DNA from: an uncultured Spirochaetaceae bacterium
GTDB lineage: Bacteria > Spirochaetota > Spirochaetia > SZUA-6 > Bin103
DNA: 24,406 bases
NCBI GenBank assembly: GCA_913043885.1
Contig: CAJWOB010000005.1
Span: 1-24,406 of the forward strand
Reading direction: 5' to 3'
The notes under the pieces are model-generated. The model saw nothing but the letters and a program-made list of their open reading frames with translations. It made no database searches and was not told where the DNA came from. Position numbers and translations under genes: made by a program. How positions within the stretch are numbered: the stretch's first letter is position 1; each line of letters begins with the position of its first letter. Of the stretch, positions 1 to 8,566 are shown in pieces.

Positions 1-536
1 GCGGGCTTGGCAGGCTCGCCGCGTTGGCGGTCGCCGCGGCCGGCGACGGGCCCGAAGCAGCGTCGGTGCCTGCCCTGGTCGCGCGGGTGCATGCCCGCAT
101 CGAGCAGCTGTCCCTGACTGACGCGGTGGACCAAACGCGTCCGTTTCCCGGCACCGTGCTGACTCTGCAGCGACTTCAGCGGCGCGGAGTGGCGATGGCG
201 GTACTGAGCAACAAGCTACATGCCGCCTCGCTGCAGGTGGCGGCGACACTGTTCCCCGCGGTTCGCTTCCTTGCGGTGCAGGGCTTCGATACCGACGCCT
301 TTGCCAAGCCCGACCCGCGACACGCACTGGCCATCGCCCGCGGGTTGCGTACCAGGCCACAGCAGGTGGCGCTGGTGGGCGACGGCGAGCACGACATGCA
401 GTGCGCGCGACGTGCCGGCATGCAGGCGCTGGGTGCAACCTGGGGCTATCGCACCCCGCGTCAGCTGCTTCGTTCCGGGGCGCAGCGGCTGCTCAGCCAT
501 CCCCTGGAGGTGGCACGGCTGCTGGCGCCGAGCTAA
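1..536 (+). CDS. HAD-superfamily phosphatase, 5' end outside window
   Basis: C-terminal part of a haloacid-dehalogenase-type hydrolase resembling phosphoglycolate phosphatases. The frame is open to the left edge, so the TTG at 24 is probably not the start and the motif I segment (DxDGT) lies outside the window. Visible motifs in order are motif II (AVLSNK), the motif III lysine (AKPDPRHA) and motif IV (VALVGDGEHDMQCA), which supplies Mg-binding acidic residues. The tail GATWGYRTPRQLL matches the usual Gph ending. It should be a soluble cytosolic enzyme acting on a small phosphorylated metabolite; the substrate cannot be told. The stop lies 12 bp before argS, so the two are probably co-transcribed. 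The family call is secure; the 2-phosphoglycolate substrate is only a guess. Confidence 0.8.
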   Translation, partial: GLGRLAALAVAAAGDGPEAASVPALVARVHARIEQLSLTDAVDQTRPFPGTVLTLQRLQRRGVAMAVLSNKLHAASLQVAATLFPAVRFLAVQGFDTDAFAKPDPRHALAIARGLRTRPQQVALVGDGEHDMQCARRAGMQALGATWGYRTPRQLLRSGAQRLLSHPLEVARLLAPS

Positions 537-548
537 GGTCGCCCACCG

Positions 549-2285
549 ATGGCGGAGCACAGGGACGCGCTAGAGGCGGTTGTTCGCGCAGCCGCGGGCG
601 AGTTGGGGGTGGATGCGGAGCTTGCCGCACAGCTCCGGCTCACCGAGACCGACGATCCCGAGCACGGCGATCTGGCGCTCCCCTGCTTTCCGCTGGCAAA
701 GGCACTGCGCACCGCGCCGGCGCAGATCGCATTAGCGCTCAAGGAGCGGTTGGATACCGCGGACACCAGCGGTTTGCCGCTGCAACGGGTGGAGACCGCC
801 GGGCCCTACCTGAACCTGTTTCTGCGCGCCGACGCCATGGTGGGCGACGCCATACAGGCGGTGCTCAGCGCCGGCGATGCGTACGGCTCCTCGCGGCAAG
901 GCGCGGGCAAACGGGCGCTGGTGGAGCACACCAGCATCAACCCCAACGCCTCCCCGCATCTGGGCCGAGCGCGCAACGCGTGGATCGGCGACACCATCGT
1001 GCGCTTGTTGCGCTTCGAGGGCTATGAGGTTGACGCCCACTTCTTCGTCAACGACGTGGGCAAGCAGATAGCGATGCTGGTGGCCGGCATCGGTGAGGGG
1101 ACGCCCACCTTCCGAGAGCTGTTGGACATCTACATCGATGTGAACCGTCGCTTCGAAGCGGACGAGGGCTTTCGCACCAGCGTGGAGCGTCTGCTGCAGC
1201 GGCTGGAGCAGGACGACGGCAGCACCCGCGCCGCCTTTCGACGCATCGTCGACATTTCCGTGGGAGGGATGGAGGCGATCTTCGCCGACGCCGGCGTCCG
1301 CTATCAGCACTTCGACTATGAATCAGACTACCTCACCCCGCAGCACTACCGCGAGCTGGTCGATCAGTTCCGCGCCGAGGGCAAGCTGTTCGAGGATGAC
1401 GAGGGACGCCTGGTGCTCGATCTGGACGGCTACGACCTGCCGTCGCGAAATCCGGTGCTGGTGGTAGCCCGCAGCGACAAGACCTCACTGTACCCGTTGC
1501 GTGACATCTCTTACACGCTCGACAAGGTGCGCCGCGCCCCAGATCTCAACGTCATCGTCCTCGGCGAGGACCAGAAACTGTATCACCAGCAGATTACCGC
1601 GGCGCTCGACATCCTCGGTATGACGGCGCCCCGCGCGGTCCACTACAGCTACGTGCTGCTGGAAAGCGGCTCGATGTCCTCGCGCGAGGGCAACGTGGTG
1701 CTGCTGGAGGATTTCGTGGCCGAGGCCAAGGAAAAGGCGCGTGGCGAGCTGGAGGCGCGTGGCCAGGAGCCGGACGAGACCGTAGCCTCTGCCGTGGCCT
1801 ACAGCGCGCTCAAGTACGCGTTCCTGCGGGTGGCCAACGAGAAACAGGTGACCTTCAAGTGGGAGGCGGCGATGGCCTTCGAGGGCGAGACCGGTCCCTA
1901 CCTCCTCTACAGCTACGCCAGGCTGTCATCGATTCTGCGCAAGCACGCAAGTCAGGACGCCCACGCCGCCGACGACAGCCCGCTGCCGGAGGCCGCCGGC
2001 GCCGCCTACCATCGGATGGACAGTGCCGAGGAGGTGGCGCTGGCCAAGGAGCTGGCCCGCATGCCCGAGGTGGTGGCGCGGGCGGCACTGGCGCGCAGCC
2101 CCCACGTGGTGGCCGGGCATGCGTACGCAGTTGCCAAGTCGTTCTCGGCGTTCTACCACGCCTGCCCGATCCTGCAGTCGGAGCCCGAGCTGCGCGACGC
2201 GCGCCTGCTGCTGGTAGCGGCCACCCGGCAGGTGCTGGCCAACGTGCTCGGGATATTGGGGATCACCCCGTTGGAGGCGATGTAG
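549..2285 (+). CDS. argS: Arginyl-tRNA synthetase
   Basis: Class I synthetase that charges tRNA-Arg with arginine, 578 aa, the usual length. The N-terminal region (about 1-100) fits the ArgRS add-on domain. The HIGH-type signature is at 133-140 (NASPHLGR), where the last His of HIGH is replaced by Arg. The KMSKS-type loop is MSSREG at 376-381, typical of ArgRS, which often lacks the canonical lysine. The ETGPYLLYSYAR segment and the C-terminal helical anticodon-binding domain (SFSAFYHACPIL) are also characteristic. The ATG was chosen because it follows the HAD stop by 12 bp, with a TAAGG stretch about 10 bases upstream, and gives the expected N-terminus. The gene converges on aspS with only 16 bp between the stops. 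A tRNA-Arg gene lies elsewhere in this window (11767-11840). Confidence 0.96.
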   Translation: MAEHRDALEAVVRAAAGELGVDAELAAQLRLTETDDPEHGDLALPCFPLAKALRTAPAQIALALKERLDTADTSGLPLQRVETAGPYLNLFLRADAMVGDAIQAVLSAGDAYGSSRQGAGKRALVEHTSINPNASPHLGRARNAWIGDTIVRLLRFEGYEVDAHFFVNDVGKQIAMLVAGIGEGTPTFRELLDIYIDVNRRFEADEGFRTSVERLLQRLEQDDGSTRAAFRRIVDISVGGMEAIFADAGVRYQHFDYESDYLTPQHYRELVDQFRAEGKLFEDDEGRLVLDLDGYDLPSRNPVLVVARSDKTSLYPLRDISYTLDKVRRAPDLNVIVLGEDQKLYHQQITAALDILGMTAPRAVHYSYVLLESGSMSSREGNVVLLEDFVAEAKEKARGELEARGQEPDETVASAVAYSALKYAFLRVANEKQVTFKWEAAMAFEGETGPYLLYSYARLSSILRKHASQDAHAADDSPLPEAAGAAYHRMDSAEEVALAKELARMPEVVARAALARSPHVVAGHAYAVAKSFSAFYHACPILQSEPELRDARLLLVAATRQVLANVLGILGITPLEAM

Positions 2286-2301
2286 CCGAGTCGCGGGCCC
2301 G

Positions 2302-3624
2302 CTACGGGGTAACCCGGCGGCGATCGCGCGGGAACAGCGTCGCCTCCTTGACGTTGGCGAGACCGAGGATCTGCTGGGTGAGCCGCTCCAGTCCGATGGC
2401 GAAGCCGCCGTGGGGCGGGCAGCCGAACCGAAACACCTGCAGATAGTCCTGCATCGCCTCCGGGTCGAGGCCGAACCGGCGAATGCTGTCCACCAGCATC
2501 TGGTACTCATTGATGCGGCGGCCGCCGGTGGTGACCTCCAGGCCGCGGAACAGCAGGTCGAACGACATCGTCTTGTTGTCGTCGGTGGGGTAGGTGTAGA
2601 AGGGGCGCTTGCGCTGCGGGTCGCCATGGACGAATACCGCCGGCACACCGTGCTCGGCCTGCGCCCAGTCACACAGCTCGCGTTCTCCCTCGGGGTTGAT
2701 CTCCAGCACCCGCGCGCCGCCGCGCGCCTCTTTCAGCAGCTCCCTGGCATGGTCGTAGTCGATACGAGGGATACGGGCTATCTCGTCAGCAGTCGGAACC
2801 GTGCCATCCCAGGTGTCCAGTATTTCGGAACAGGACTCGGCGACGCCGGCGAACATGGCGGCAAGCAGCCGCTGCTCCAGGTCCATCAGATCGTGCTCGC
2901 TGTCGATGAACCCCATTTCGACGTCGAGCGACACGTATTCGTTGATGTGGCGGGGGGTATCGTGCTTCTCCGCGCGATAGGCCATGCCGATCTCGAACAC
3001 CCGCTCGAGCCCCGCCGACACCATCGCCTGCTTGTACAGCTGCGGCGACTGCGCCAGGTACACCTTGCGGTCGAAGTACTGCACCTCGAACAGCCCGGTA
3101 CCGCCCTCGGTGCCGGTGCCGATCAGCTTCGACGTCTTGATCTCGGTGAACCCCTCGGCCCGCAACGTCTCGGCGAAGAGCCGCACCAGCTCCGCCTGCA
3201 AGCGGAAGACGGACAGCAGCTTCGGGTTGCGCAGACTGATCATGCGGTGCTCCAGCACCGCGTCCAGTCCGTACTGCGCCGGATCTCTGTTGACGCTGAG
3301 GGGTAGCTCGGGGTCCGCAGCGGCGAGCAGCTCCAGGGTGGGCTCCTGTAGCTCGAAGCCGCCGGTGGCCTTGTCGTTTGCCGCGACCGTACCGGCGATG
3401 GCGACGACGGACTCGTGGGTAAGATGGCCGCCATCCGACCCATGCGCCGCGTCCGCCGCAGCCAGCCGCGGTGGACCGTCGAACACCGCCTGACAGCTGC
3501 CCGACCGGTCGCGAAGGACGATGAAGGTGATCTTGCCGAGGTCGCGAATGCGATGGACCCAGCCCTTCACGGTAACCCGCTCGCCCTCGTGGGCGGCCAG
3601 ATCCGCGGCCAGTACTCGGCTCAC
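2302..3624 (-). CDS. aspS: Aspartyl-tRNA synthetase, archaeal/eukaryotic type, probably non-discriminating
   Basis: Class IIb synthetase of 440 aa. This is the short archaeal/eukaryotic architecture, without the roughly 150-residue GAD insertion of the usual bacterial AspRS (about 590 aa). The OB-fold anticodon domain covers about 1-105 (GWVHRIRDLG at 21-30). Motif 2 is at 217-238 (YRAEKHDTPRHINEY) and motif 3 at 407-422 (GFAIGLERLTQQ), followed by FPRDR. His24 sits where non-discriminating archaeal-type enzymes often carry His and discriminating ones Trp. The second known determinant, a loop proline, cannot be placed with confidence. The GTG start overlaps the gatB stop (GTGA), so it is the last gene of gatC-gatA-gatB-aspS. 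That context argues it makes Asp-tRNA-Asn for GatCAB. The family call is firm; tRNA discrimination is inferred. Confidence 0.92.
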   Translation of the reverse strand: MSRVLAADLAAHEGERVTVKGWVHRIRDLGKITFIVLRDRSGSCQAVFDGPPRLAAADAAHGSDGGHLTHESVVAIAGTVAANDKATGGFELQEPTLELLAAADPELPLSVNRDPAQYGLDAVLEHRMISLRNPKLLSVFRLQAELVRLFAETLRAEGFTEIKTSKLIGTGTEGGTGLFEVQYFDRKVYLAQSPQLYKQAMVSAGLERVFEIGMAYRAEKHDTPRHINEYVSLDVEMGFIDSEHDLMDLEQRLLAAMFAGVAESCSEILDTWDGTVPTADEIARIPRIDYDHARELLKEARGGARVLEINPEGERELCDWAQAEHGVPAVFVHGDPQRKRPFYTYPTDDNKTMSFDLLFRGLEVTTGGRRINEYQMLVDSIRRFGLDPEAMQDYLQVFRFGCPPHGGFAIGLERLTQQILGLANVKEATLFPRDRRRVTP

Positions 3625-5054
3625 CCGCCGGCCTCCTCGGCCACCTCTGCTTCGATAAGCGTCCGAATCGCCCCTGGGTCCGCCTGACCCGCCGTCCGTT
3701 GCATCACCTTGCCAATAAGGAAGCCTACCGGTTTGCGATCGCCGCCGCTCAGCTGCGCGCGGACCTGTGGGTGCTCCGCCAGCACCTCGCTCAGCACCTG
3801 CCCCAGTGCCGCGGCGTCCGTGACGGGACGCAGCCCATCCTCCTCCACGATGGCCGCCGGGTCGCGATCGCTCTCGAGGATCGCCTGCAACACCTGCTTG
3901 CCGATCTTGCCAGTTATCTCACCGCGGTCTACGAGCGACAGCAGCTGGACCAGCCGTTCCGGCGACAGCGCGCTGCTGCCGAGCGTCTCGCCGCGCTGCC
4001 GCAGCAACCTCTGGACGTCCGCCGCCAGCCAGTTGGCCACAGCTTTGCCGTCGGCCCCGCTGGTGAGGCAGCGCTCGAAGAAACGCGCGGTCTCCGGTTC
4101 GGCGGTGACGAAGGCGGACTGCGCGTCGCTGAGCGAGTGCGCGGCCGCCAGCCGCCGGCGCTTGGCCAACGGTAGCTCCACCGCACGTGCCGCCACCTCG
4201 TCGAAGAACGCCGGGGCCAGCGGGTAGGGAGGCAGATCGGGCTCGCCGAAGTAGCGGTAGTCGGAGTCGGTCTCCTTCACCCGCATGGTCTTGGTTACGT
4301 CGCGGTTCTCGTTCCACAACCGCGTCTCGCTCACCACCTCGCGCCCCGCCACCAGCTCGGCCGCCTGGCGGAGCTCCTCGAAGCCGATGGCGGCGCGCAC
4401 GAACTTGAACGAGTTGAGGTTCTTGACCTCCACCTTGGCGCCGAGACGATCTTCGGTGTCGCTTACCGAGATGTTGGCGTCGGCACGCAGCGAGCCATGC
4501 TCCATGTTGCCATCGCAGACCCCGATGTAGCGCACCAGCGACCGAAAGGCGGTGAGGAGCTGCTCGGCGTCGGCGCCGCTGCGCAGGTCGGGCTGGGTCA
4601 CCACCTCCACCAGCGGCGTCCCGGCGCGGTTGTAGTCCAGCAGGGAGAGGTCGCCAGCGTGGATCATCTTCCCCGCGTCCTCTTCCAGGTGCACCTCGCG
4701 GATGCGCACCCGCCGTTCTTGCCCATCGCACTCGTAGAGGAACTGGCCGTCGCTACCCAGCGGCGCCGCGTACTGTGAGATCTGGTAGTTCTTGGGGAGG
4801 TCGGGGTAGAAGTAGTTCTTGCGCTCGAAGCCGACGCTGTGGCTGAGGGTACAGCCGAGGGCGCTGGCGATCTGGTACGCCTTGGTTACCGCTTCTTCGT
4901 TCAGCGCCGGCAGGATGCCCGGATAGCCGAGGCACACCGGGCACACGTTGCTGTTGGCCTCGTCGCCGTAGCTGTTGCGACAGGCACAGAACACCTTCGA
5001 CTCGGTGAGCAGCTGGACGTGAATCTCCAGACCGACATGGGTTACCTCGCTCAT
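3621..5054 (-). CDS. gatB: Asp-tRNA(Asn)/Glu-tRNA(Gln) amidotransferase subunit B
   Basis: Subunit of the heterotrimeric GatCAB complex that phosphorylates Asp or Glu attached to tRNA-Asn or tRNA-Gln before amidation. It has 477 aa, the normal length. The N-terminus VGLEIHVQL is the family signature, followed by a cysteine set (C23, C25, C38, C41: FCACRN and CPVCLGYPG) matching the zinc site of GatB. The segment around MEHGSLRADANIS and EVKNLNSFKFV belongs to the kinase-like cradle domain. The C-terminal third (GKIGKQVLQAILE onward) is the helical YqeY-like tRNA-binding tail. The ATG overlaps the gatA stop by 4 bp (ATGA) and the stop overlaps the aspS GTG, so translational coupling across the operon is likely. 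Cytosolic. Confidence 0.97.
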   Translation of the reverse strand: MSEVTHVGLEIHVQLLTESKVFCACRNSYGDEANSNVCPVCLGYPGILPALNEEAVTKAYQIASALGCTLSHSVGFERKNYFYPDLPKNYQISQYAAPLGSDGQFLYECDGQERRVRIREVHLEEDAGKMIHAGDLSLLDYNRAGTPLVEVVTQPDLRSGADAEQLLTAFRSLVRYIGVCDGNMEHGSLRADANISVSDTEDRLGAKVEVKNLNSFKFVRAAIGFEELRQAAELVAGREVVSETRLWNENRDVTKTMRVKETDSDYRYFGEPDLPPYPLAPAFFDEVAARAVELPLAKRRRLAAAHSLSDAQSAFVTAEPETARFFERCLTSGADGKAVANWLAADVQRLLRQRGETLGSSALSPERLVQLLSLVDRGEITGKIGKQVLQAILESDRDPAAIVEEDGLRPVTDAAALGQVLSEVLAEHPQVRAQLSGGDRKPVGFLIGKVMQRTAGQADPGAIRTLIEAEVAEEAGG

Positions 5055-6463
5055 GCAACCTCGCCGATGTGGCTGCCCGGACGAGGCGGCGGCCAGCGCT
5101 CGGTCAGCCGCTCGACAACCGCCAGCAGCTGCTCCTCCGAGTGCGCGGGTCCCATCAGCTGCATGCCGATGGGGCGTCCGCCGTTGCTGTCCACCGGGAA
5201 CGCCAGCGCCGGGTGTCCGGTAAGGTTGGCAATGCCAGTGAACAGGTCGGCCTGCTTCTGCTGCAGCTCGTCGAGCCCATCGCCAGCGGTCGATCCGGCG
5301 GTGAATGGTGGCACCGGATAGGTGGGCAGCAGGAGAAGGTCACATCGCCGCAGCTCGCGCTCCACCTCCTCTCGCACCAGCGTACGCACGCGTTGCGCGC
5401 GCTGGTAGTACTGCTCCTGGAAACCCGATCTGAGCACGAACGTGCCGGTCAGGATGCGGGTCTTCACCTCTTGGCCGAATCCGGCGCTCCGAGTAGCCCG
5501 CACCAGCTTCTCGGCATCTTCGCCGGGGCCGCCGCCATCGCCGACGCGCGCCCCATAGCGAATACCGTCGTAGCGGGCCAGGTTGGCGCTCGCCTCGGCG
5601 GTGGCAATGACGTAGTAGGCGGCGGCGACATGCTCGAGCGCGGGTAGCTCGACGTCCACCACTGTGCAGCCGCTCTCCTCCAGCTGATGCTCGGCTGTCG
5701 CCAGCACCTCGGCTACGCGTGCATCGAGGCCGGCAAGCGCCACCCGCGGTACACCCACCTTGCTGGGCATCCCGGCGGGCTGGCTAGCGGCAGCGGTGAC
5801 CGATGATTGGTCCCACTCGTCGGCGCCGCGCACGGCTGCAAAGGCGGCTCGGGCCAGCTGCGGCGTATCGGCGATGATGCCCACGACATCGAGCGATGAG
5901 GCGTAGGCGACCAGCCCGAACCGCGACACCGCCCCGTAGGTGGGCTTCAGGCCGTACACGCCGCAGAACGAGGCGGGTTGTCGCACCGAGCCGCCGGTGT
6001 CGGAGCCGAGCGCCAGGGGCACCATACCCGCGGCCACTGCCGCCGCCGAGCCACTACTCGAGCCGCCCGGCACCGCGCGGTGATCCCAGGGATTGCGCAC
6101 CGGGCCGAACGCCGAGTGCTGACCCGATGAGCCCATACCGAATTCGTCCAGGTTGGCTTTGCCCGCCACCCACGCCCCCGCCTGCTCGAGGCGCGCAACC
6201 GCCGTTGCCGAGTAGGGAGAGACCAGGTCGGCCAAAAGCCGCGAGCCACAGGTAAGCGGGAGACCGTCCACCGCTATGTTGTCCTTGACCACGAACGGCA
6301 CACCGAAGAGCGGTCCATCTCCTGACACAGCCACAGGGGCACGCGCGTCAGCATCGAAGCTCAGAAGGGCGTTGAGCTCCCCGTTGAGCTCTGCCACCCG
6401 TGCGCTCCATTTGCCGCGCCGTGCCGAATCGCTGGCCGTAGCCGCCCACTGCTGTGTCGTCAT
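5051..6463 (-). CDS. gatA: Asp-tRNA(Asn)/Glu-tRNA(Gln) amidotransferase subunit A
   Basis: Amidase subunit of GatCAB, which releases ammonia from glutamine and channels it to GatB. It has 470 aa. The amidase-signature Ser-cisSer-Lys triad is intact: K60 (PFVVKDNI), S135 (PGGSSSGSA) and the nucleophile S159 (GSDTGGSVRQPA). The spacing (75 and 24 residues) equals that of Staphylococcus aureus GatA (K79, S154, S178). The segment GLKPTYGAVSRFGLVAYASS is also characteristic. The ATG lies 24 bp after the gatC stop, without a strong Shine-Dalgarno sequence, and the 3' end overlaps gatB by 4 bp. No signal peptide. Other amidase-family members are possible on sequence alone, but the operon settles the call. 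Confidence 0.97.
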   Translation of the reverse strand: MTTQQWAATASDSARRGKWSARVAELNGELNALLSFDADARAPVAVSGDGPLFGVPFVVKDNIAVDGLPLTCGSRLLADLVSPYSATAVARLEQAGAWVAGKANLDEFGMGSSGQHSAFGPVRNPWDHRAVPGGSSSGSAAAVAAGMVPLALGSDTGGSVRQPASFCGVYGLKPTYGAVSRFGLVAYASSLDVVGIIADTPQLARAAFAAVRGADEWDQSSVTAAASQPAGMPSKVGVPRVALAGLDARVAEVLATAEHQLEESGCTVVDVELPALEHVAAAYYVIATAEASANLARYDGIRYGARVGDGGGPGEDAEKLVRATRSAGFGQEVKTRILTGTFVLRSGFQEQYYQRAQRVRTLVREEVERELRRCDLLLLPTYPVPPFTAGSTAGDGLDELQQKQADLFTGIANLTGHPALAFPVDSNGGRPIGMQLMGPAHSEEQLLAVVERLTERWPPPRPGSHIGEVA

Positions 6464-6487
6464 CTGAGTACGATTGTCGATGGCCGT

Positions 6488-6838
6488 CTAGAGGACGTTG
6501 GGTGTGGTGACGAAGCCATCCTCGCTGTCACCGGCGCGGGCAACCAGCTCCTGCTCGGTGGCTCGCGCCCATCTGCTGGCAGAGGGGCGAGCGGTGTCCG
6601 ATCGTAGCGGGGGGGGCGCAGTGCCGGAATGGCCCTCGCCGTTGCCGTCCGCCACCGGCGCATGGGTGGTGGGGGCAACGCCGGAGACGTCCATCGCGTT
6701 CATCTGATCGAAGTAGCTCAACATCTGCCCAATGGCGTCACGCAGGCCTGCACTCTCTTCTTCGGAGAGCGCAAGTCTGGCCATCTCGGCGGTAGTGAGT
6801 AGCTCGTCCTCCCCGAGGGCGGCGCCGGGCGCGTTCAT
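6488..6838 (-). CDS. gatC: Asp-tRNA(Asn)/Glu-tRNA(Gln) amidotransferase subunit C
   Basis: Small GatC subunit that wraps GatA and ties it to GatB. Helical N-terminal half (AEMARLALSEEESAGLRDA, then MLSYFDQMNAMDVSGVAPT) and the typical ending FVTTPNVL. The 116 aa length is slightly above the usual 95-100 because of a Gly/Pro/Ser-rich insertion before the C-terminal arm. I chose the ATG at 6838; a TTG two codons upstream (6844) is the alternative. No clear Shine-Dalgarno sequence precedes either. It is the first gene of the operon. A TTGACA hexamer on the minus strand at 6877-6882 could be its -35, but the -10 candidate 18 bp on is poor (CATGCT). If that promoter were used, the transcript would be almost leaderless. 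Confidence 0.88.
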   Translation of the reverse strand: MNAPGAALGEDELLTTAEMARLALSEEESAGLRDAIGQMLSYFDQMNAMDVSGVAPTTHAPVADGNGEGHSGTAPPPLRSDTARPSASRWARATEQELVARAGDSEDGFVTTPNVL

Positions 6839-6934
6839 GGGCAACGTTGGCTAGCATGTGGAGCGCTTCGTGCCGGTGTCAAGCTGGCCCAAACCGCCCG
6901 GCGCGGCCCAATTGGAGGCGTTTTAGGGGGTTTT

Positions 6935-6963
6935 TTGACAGCGAGTCGGCGCGACCATATAGT
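6935..6963 (+). promoter_or_regulatory. Sigma-70 promoter of the glycoside hydrolase gene
   Basis: TTGACA at 6935-6940, a 17-base spacer and TATAGT at 6958-6963, one mismatch from the full consensus. Transcription would begin near 6970, leaving about 46 nt of leader before the ATG at 7016. Because the -35 itself contains the TTG at 6935, that codon cannot be the translation start. Confidence 0.75.
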
Positions 6964-7015
6964 CCTTGCTTCGGCCTCGCAGGATCCCGACTGCCCATCG
7001 CCATCCCGAATTGAC

Positions 7016-8461
7016 ATGCAAGAAGCAGTAGTAGCAAAGAGCGCTAAGAAGGATTTCCCCGAGCTGAACTTCTACGACCAGGACCTGGTGGATCTGTACT
7101 CCCGGTCGTGGGGGTGGGTCAGCGAGCAGTGGCGAGATGGCACCAGTCGTAATGGGCTGGCGGCACAGTACATGTGCTACCCGGACAGCAACGCCATCCA
7201 CCAGTTCGACGCCACGCTGTCGACCTTCTTCCTGGTGTATAGCAACCGCACCTTCCCGGTGATGACGCAGCTGGACAACTTCTACCAGAAGCAGGAAGAA
7301 GACGGCGCGATTCGGGCAGAGTACGACGACACGACCGGCAAGCCGATTCTCGGCCGCGCCAATCCAACCGGAGTCTGTCCACCGCTGTTTGCGTGGGCGG
7401 AGCTCAACATCTACGAAAAGATCGGCACCAAGAAGCGGCTGCGCGATGTACTGCCAACGCTGCAGCGCCACTACCAGTGGCTGGAACAGACCCATCGCAA
7501 GGAGAACGGGCTCTACTCGGTTCCGCTGGTGGCAACCATGATGGGTAACTCACCGCGGACCGGCTGCCACTATCCAGTGGACTTCAACGCCCAACAGGCG
7601 CTCAACGCCCTGTCCATCTCGCAGATCGGCGACGTGCTCAACGACAAAGACCTCAGCTTCAAGTACAAGCGCGCCTACTTCTCCCTGAAGACTCGCATCA
7701 GTCAGCTGATGTGGGATGAACGCTCCAGTTTCTACTATGACCTGGACAAGAACGAGCAGCGGATCGGCGTGCGCACCATCGCCGGCTTCTGGTCGCTCCT
7801 CGCCGAGCTGCCCAACGAAGAGAAGAGTGAGCGGGTCGTCGCTCATCTCTCGAATCCGAAGGAGTTCGGTACCGACCATCCCTTCCCGACCTTGGCGGTG
7901 TCACAGGAGGGCTACGATCCAACCGGCGGCGGCTACAAGGGCGCGGTGGTGCCGCCGTTCGTCTACATGATCGTGAAGGGCCTGGAGCGCTACGAGAAGT
8001 ACGACCTGGCCAGGGAGTTCTCGCTCCGCCACCTCTACTACATGCTCGACGGCTTCCATCCCGAGGACGGGCCTGGTGGCGTGTGGGAGGCATATGCACC
8101 GCAGCACGAAGGGCCGGCCAAGTGGTCGGGGAAGAAGGGGTTCCCGCGACGCGAGCACATGGCCTACGTGGCGCTGAGCACGGTCGCCCTGATGATCGAG
8201 AACGTCATCGGGCTCCACATCTCGCTGCCGCGCAAGACCGTCGACTGGCGGCTGCCGGTGCTAGAGGTGATGGGGATCGAGAACCTGAATCTCAAGCGTA
8301 ATCTGGTGACGATCGTCAGTCAGAAGAGCCCCCGCGGCTGGGAGATACGGCTCGAGTCCGAGAAGCTCTACTACCTGACGATCAACGTGCTACGCGAGAA
8401 GCGGAGCAAGACCTTGCCAATTCCGTCCGGCAAGTGCTCCGTCTTGATCGACAAGATATAG
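7016..8461 (+). CDS. GH63/trehalase-like (MGH1-type) glycoside hydrolase
   Basis: Protein of 481 aa with the helix-pair pattern of an (alpha/alpha)6-barrel hydrolase, resembling GH63/GH37 and mannosylglycerate-hydrolase-like proteins. Supporting segments are QFDATLSTFFLVY (63-75), NFYQKQEEDGAIRAEYDD (88-105), LMWDERSSFYYDLD (231-244), GGYKGAVVPPFVYM (305-318), PGGVWEAYAP (353-362, Glu358 a candidate catalytic acid/base in the usual WExY position) and IENVIGLHISLP (394-405) before a beta-rich tail. No signal peptide or membrane segment, so it is probably cytosolic and acts on an internal alpha-glucoside or compatible solute; the substrate is unknown. The ATG at 7016 lies downstream of the promoter at 6935-6963; the Shine-Dalgarno sequence is weak. 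It is monocistronic, divergent from gatC and convergent with recR. It is metabolic cargo among housekeeping genes. Confidence 0.72.
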   Translation: MQEAVVAKSAKKDFPELNFYDQDLVDLYSRSWGWVSEQWRDGTSRNGLAAQYMCYPDSNAIHQFDATLSTFFLVYSNRTFPVMTQLDNFYQKQEEDGAIRAEYDDTTGKPILGRANPTGVCPPLFAWAELNIYEKIGTKKRLRDVLPTLQRHYQWLEQTHRKENGLYSVPLVATMMGNSPRTGCHYPVDFNAQQALNALSISQIGDVLNDKDLSFKYKRAYFSLKTRISQLMWDERSSFYYDLDKNEQRIGVRTIAGFWSLLAELPNEEKSERVVAHLSNPKEFGTDHPFPTLAVSQEGYDPTGGGYKGAVVPPFVYMIVKGLERYEKYDLAREFSLRHLYYMLDGFHPEDGPGGVWEAYAPQHEGPAKWSGKKGFPRREHMAYVALSTVALMIENVIGLHISLPRKTVDWRLPVLEVMGIENLNLKRNLVTIVSQKSPRGWEIRLESEKLYYLTINVLREKRSKTLPIPSGKCSVLIDKI

Positions 8462-8566
8462 ATTCGGCAGTGAGTTGCAGCGACGAATCTCGTTCATAGG
8501 CAGTCGACAGATGATACCCCACCCCGGTAGGGAGTGCCGACCCTGGCGCCCGATGGGATTGGCGCG

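Noticed and set aside
2286..2301. Palindrome between the argS and aspS stops as a terminator
   Set aside because: Only 10 bp without loop or T run.
2410..3306. Long open frame antisense to aspS
   Set aside because: Shadow of aspS with no domain features or ribosome-binding site.
6853..6882. Minus-strand TTGACA with CATGCT as a gatC promoter
   Set aside because: The -35 is perfect, but the -10 matches only three of six positions; kept only as a remark under gatC.
6935..7015. TTG start for the glycoside hydrolase
   Set aside because: The TTG is part of the -35 element and lies upstream of the predicted transcription start.
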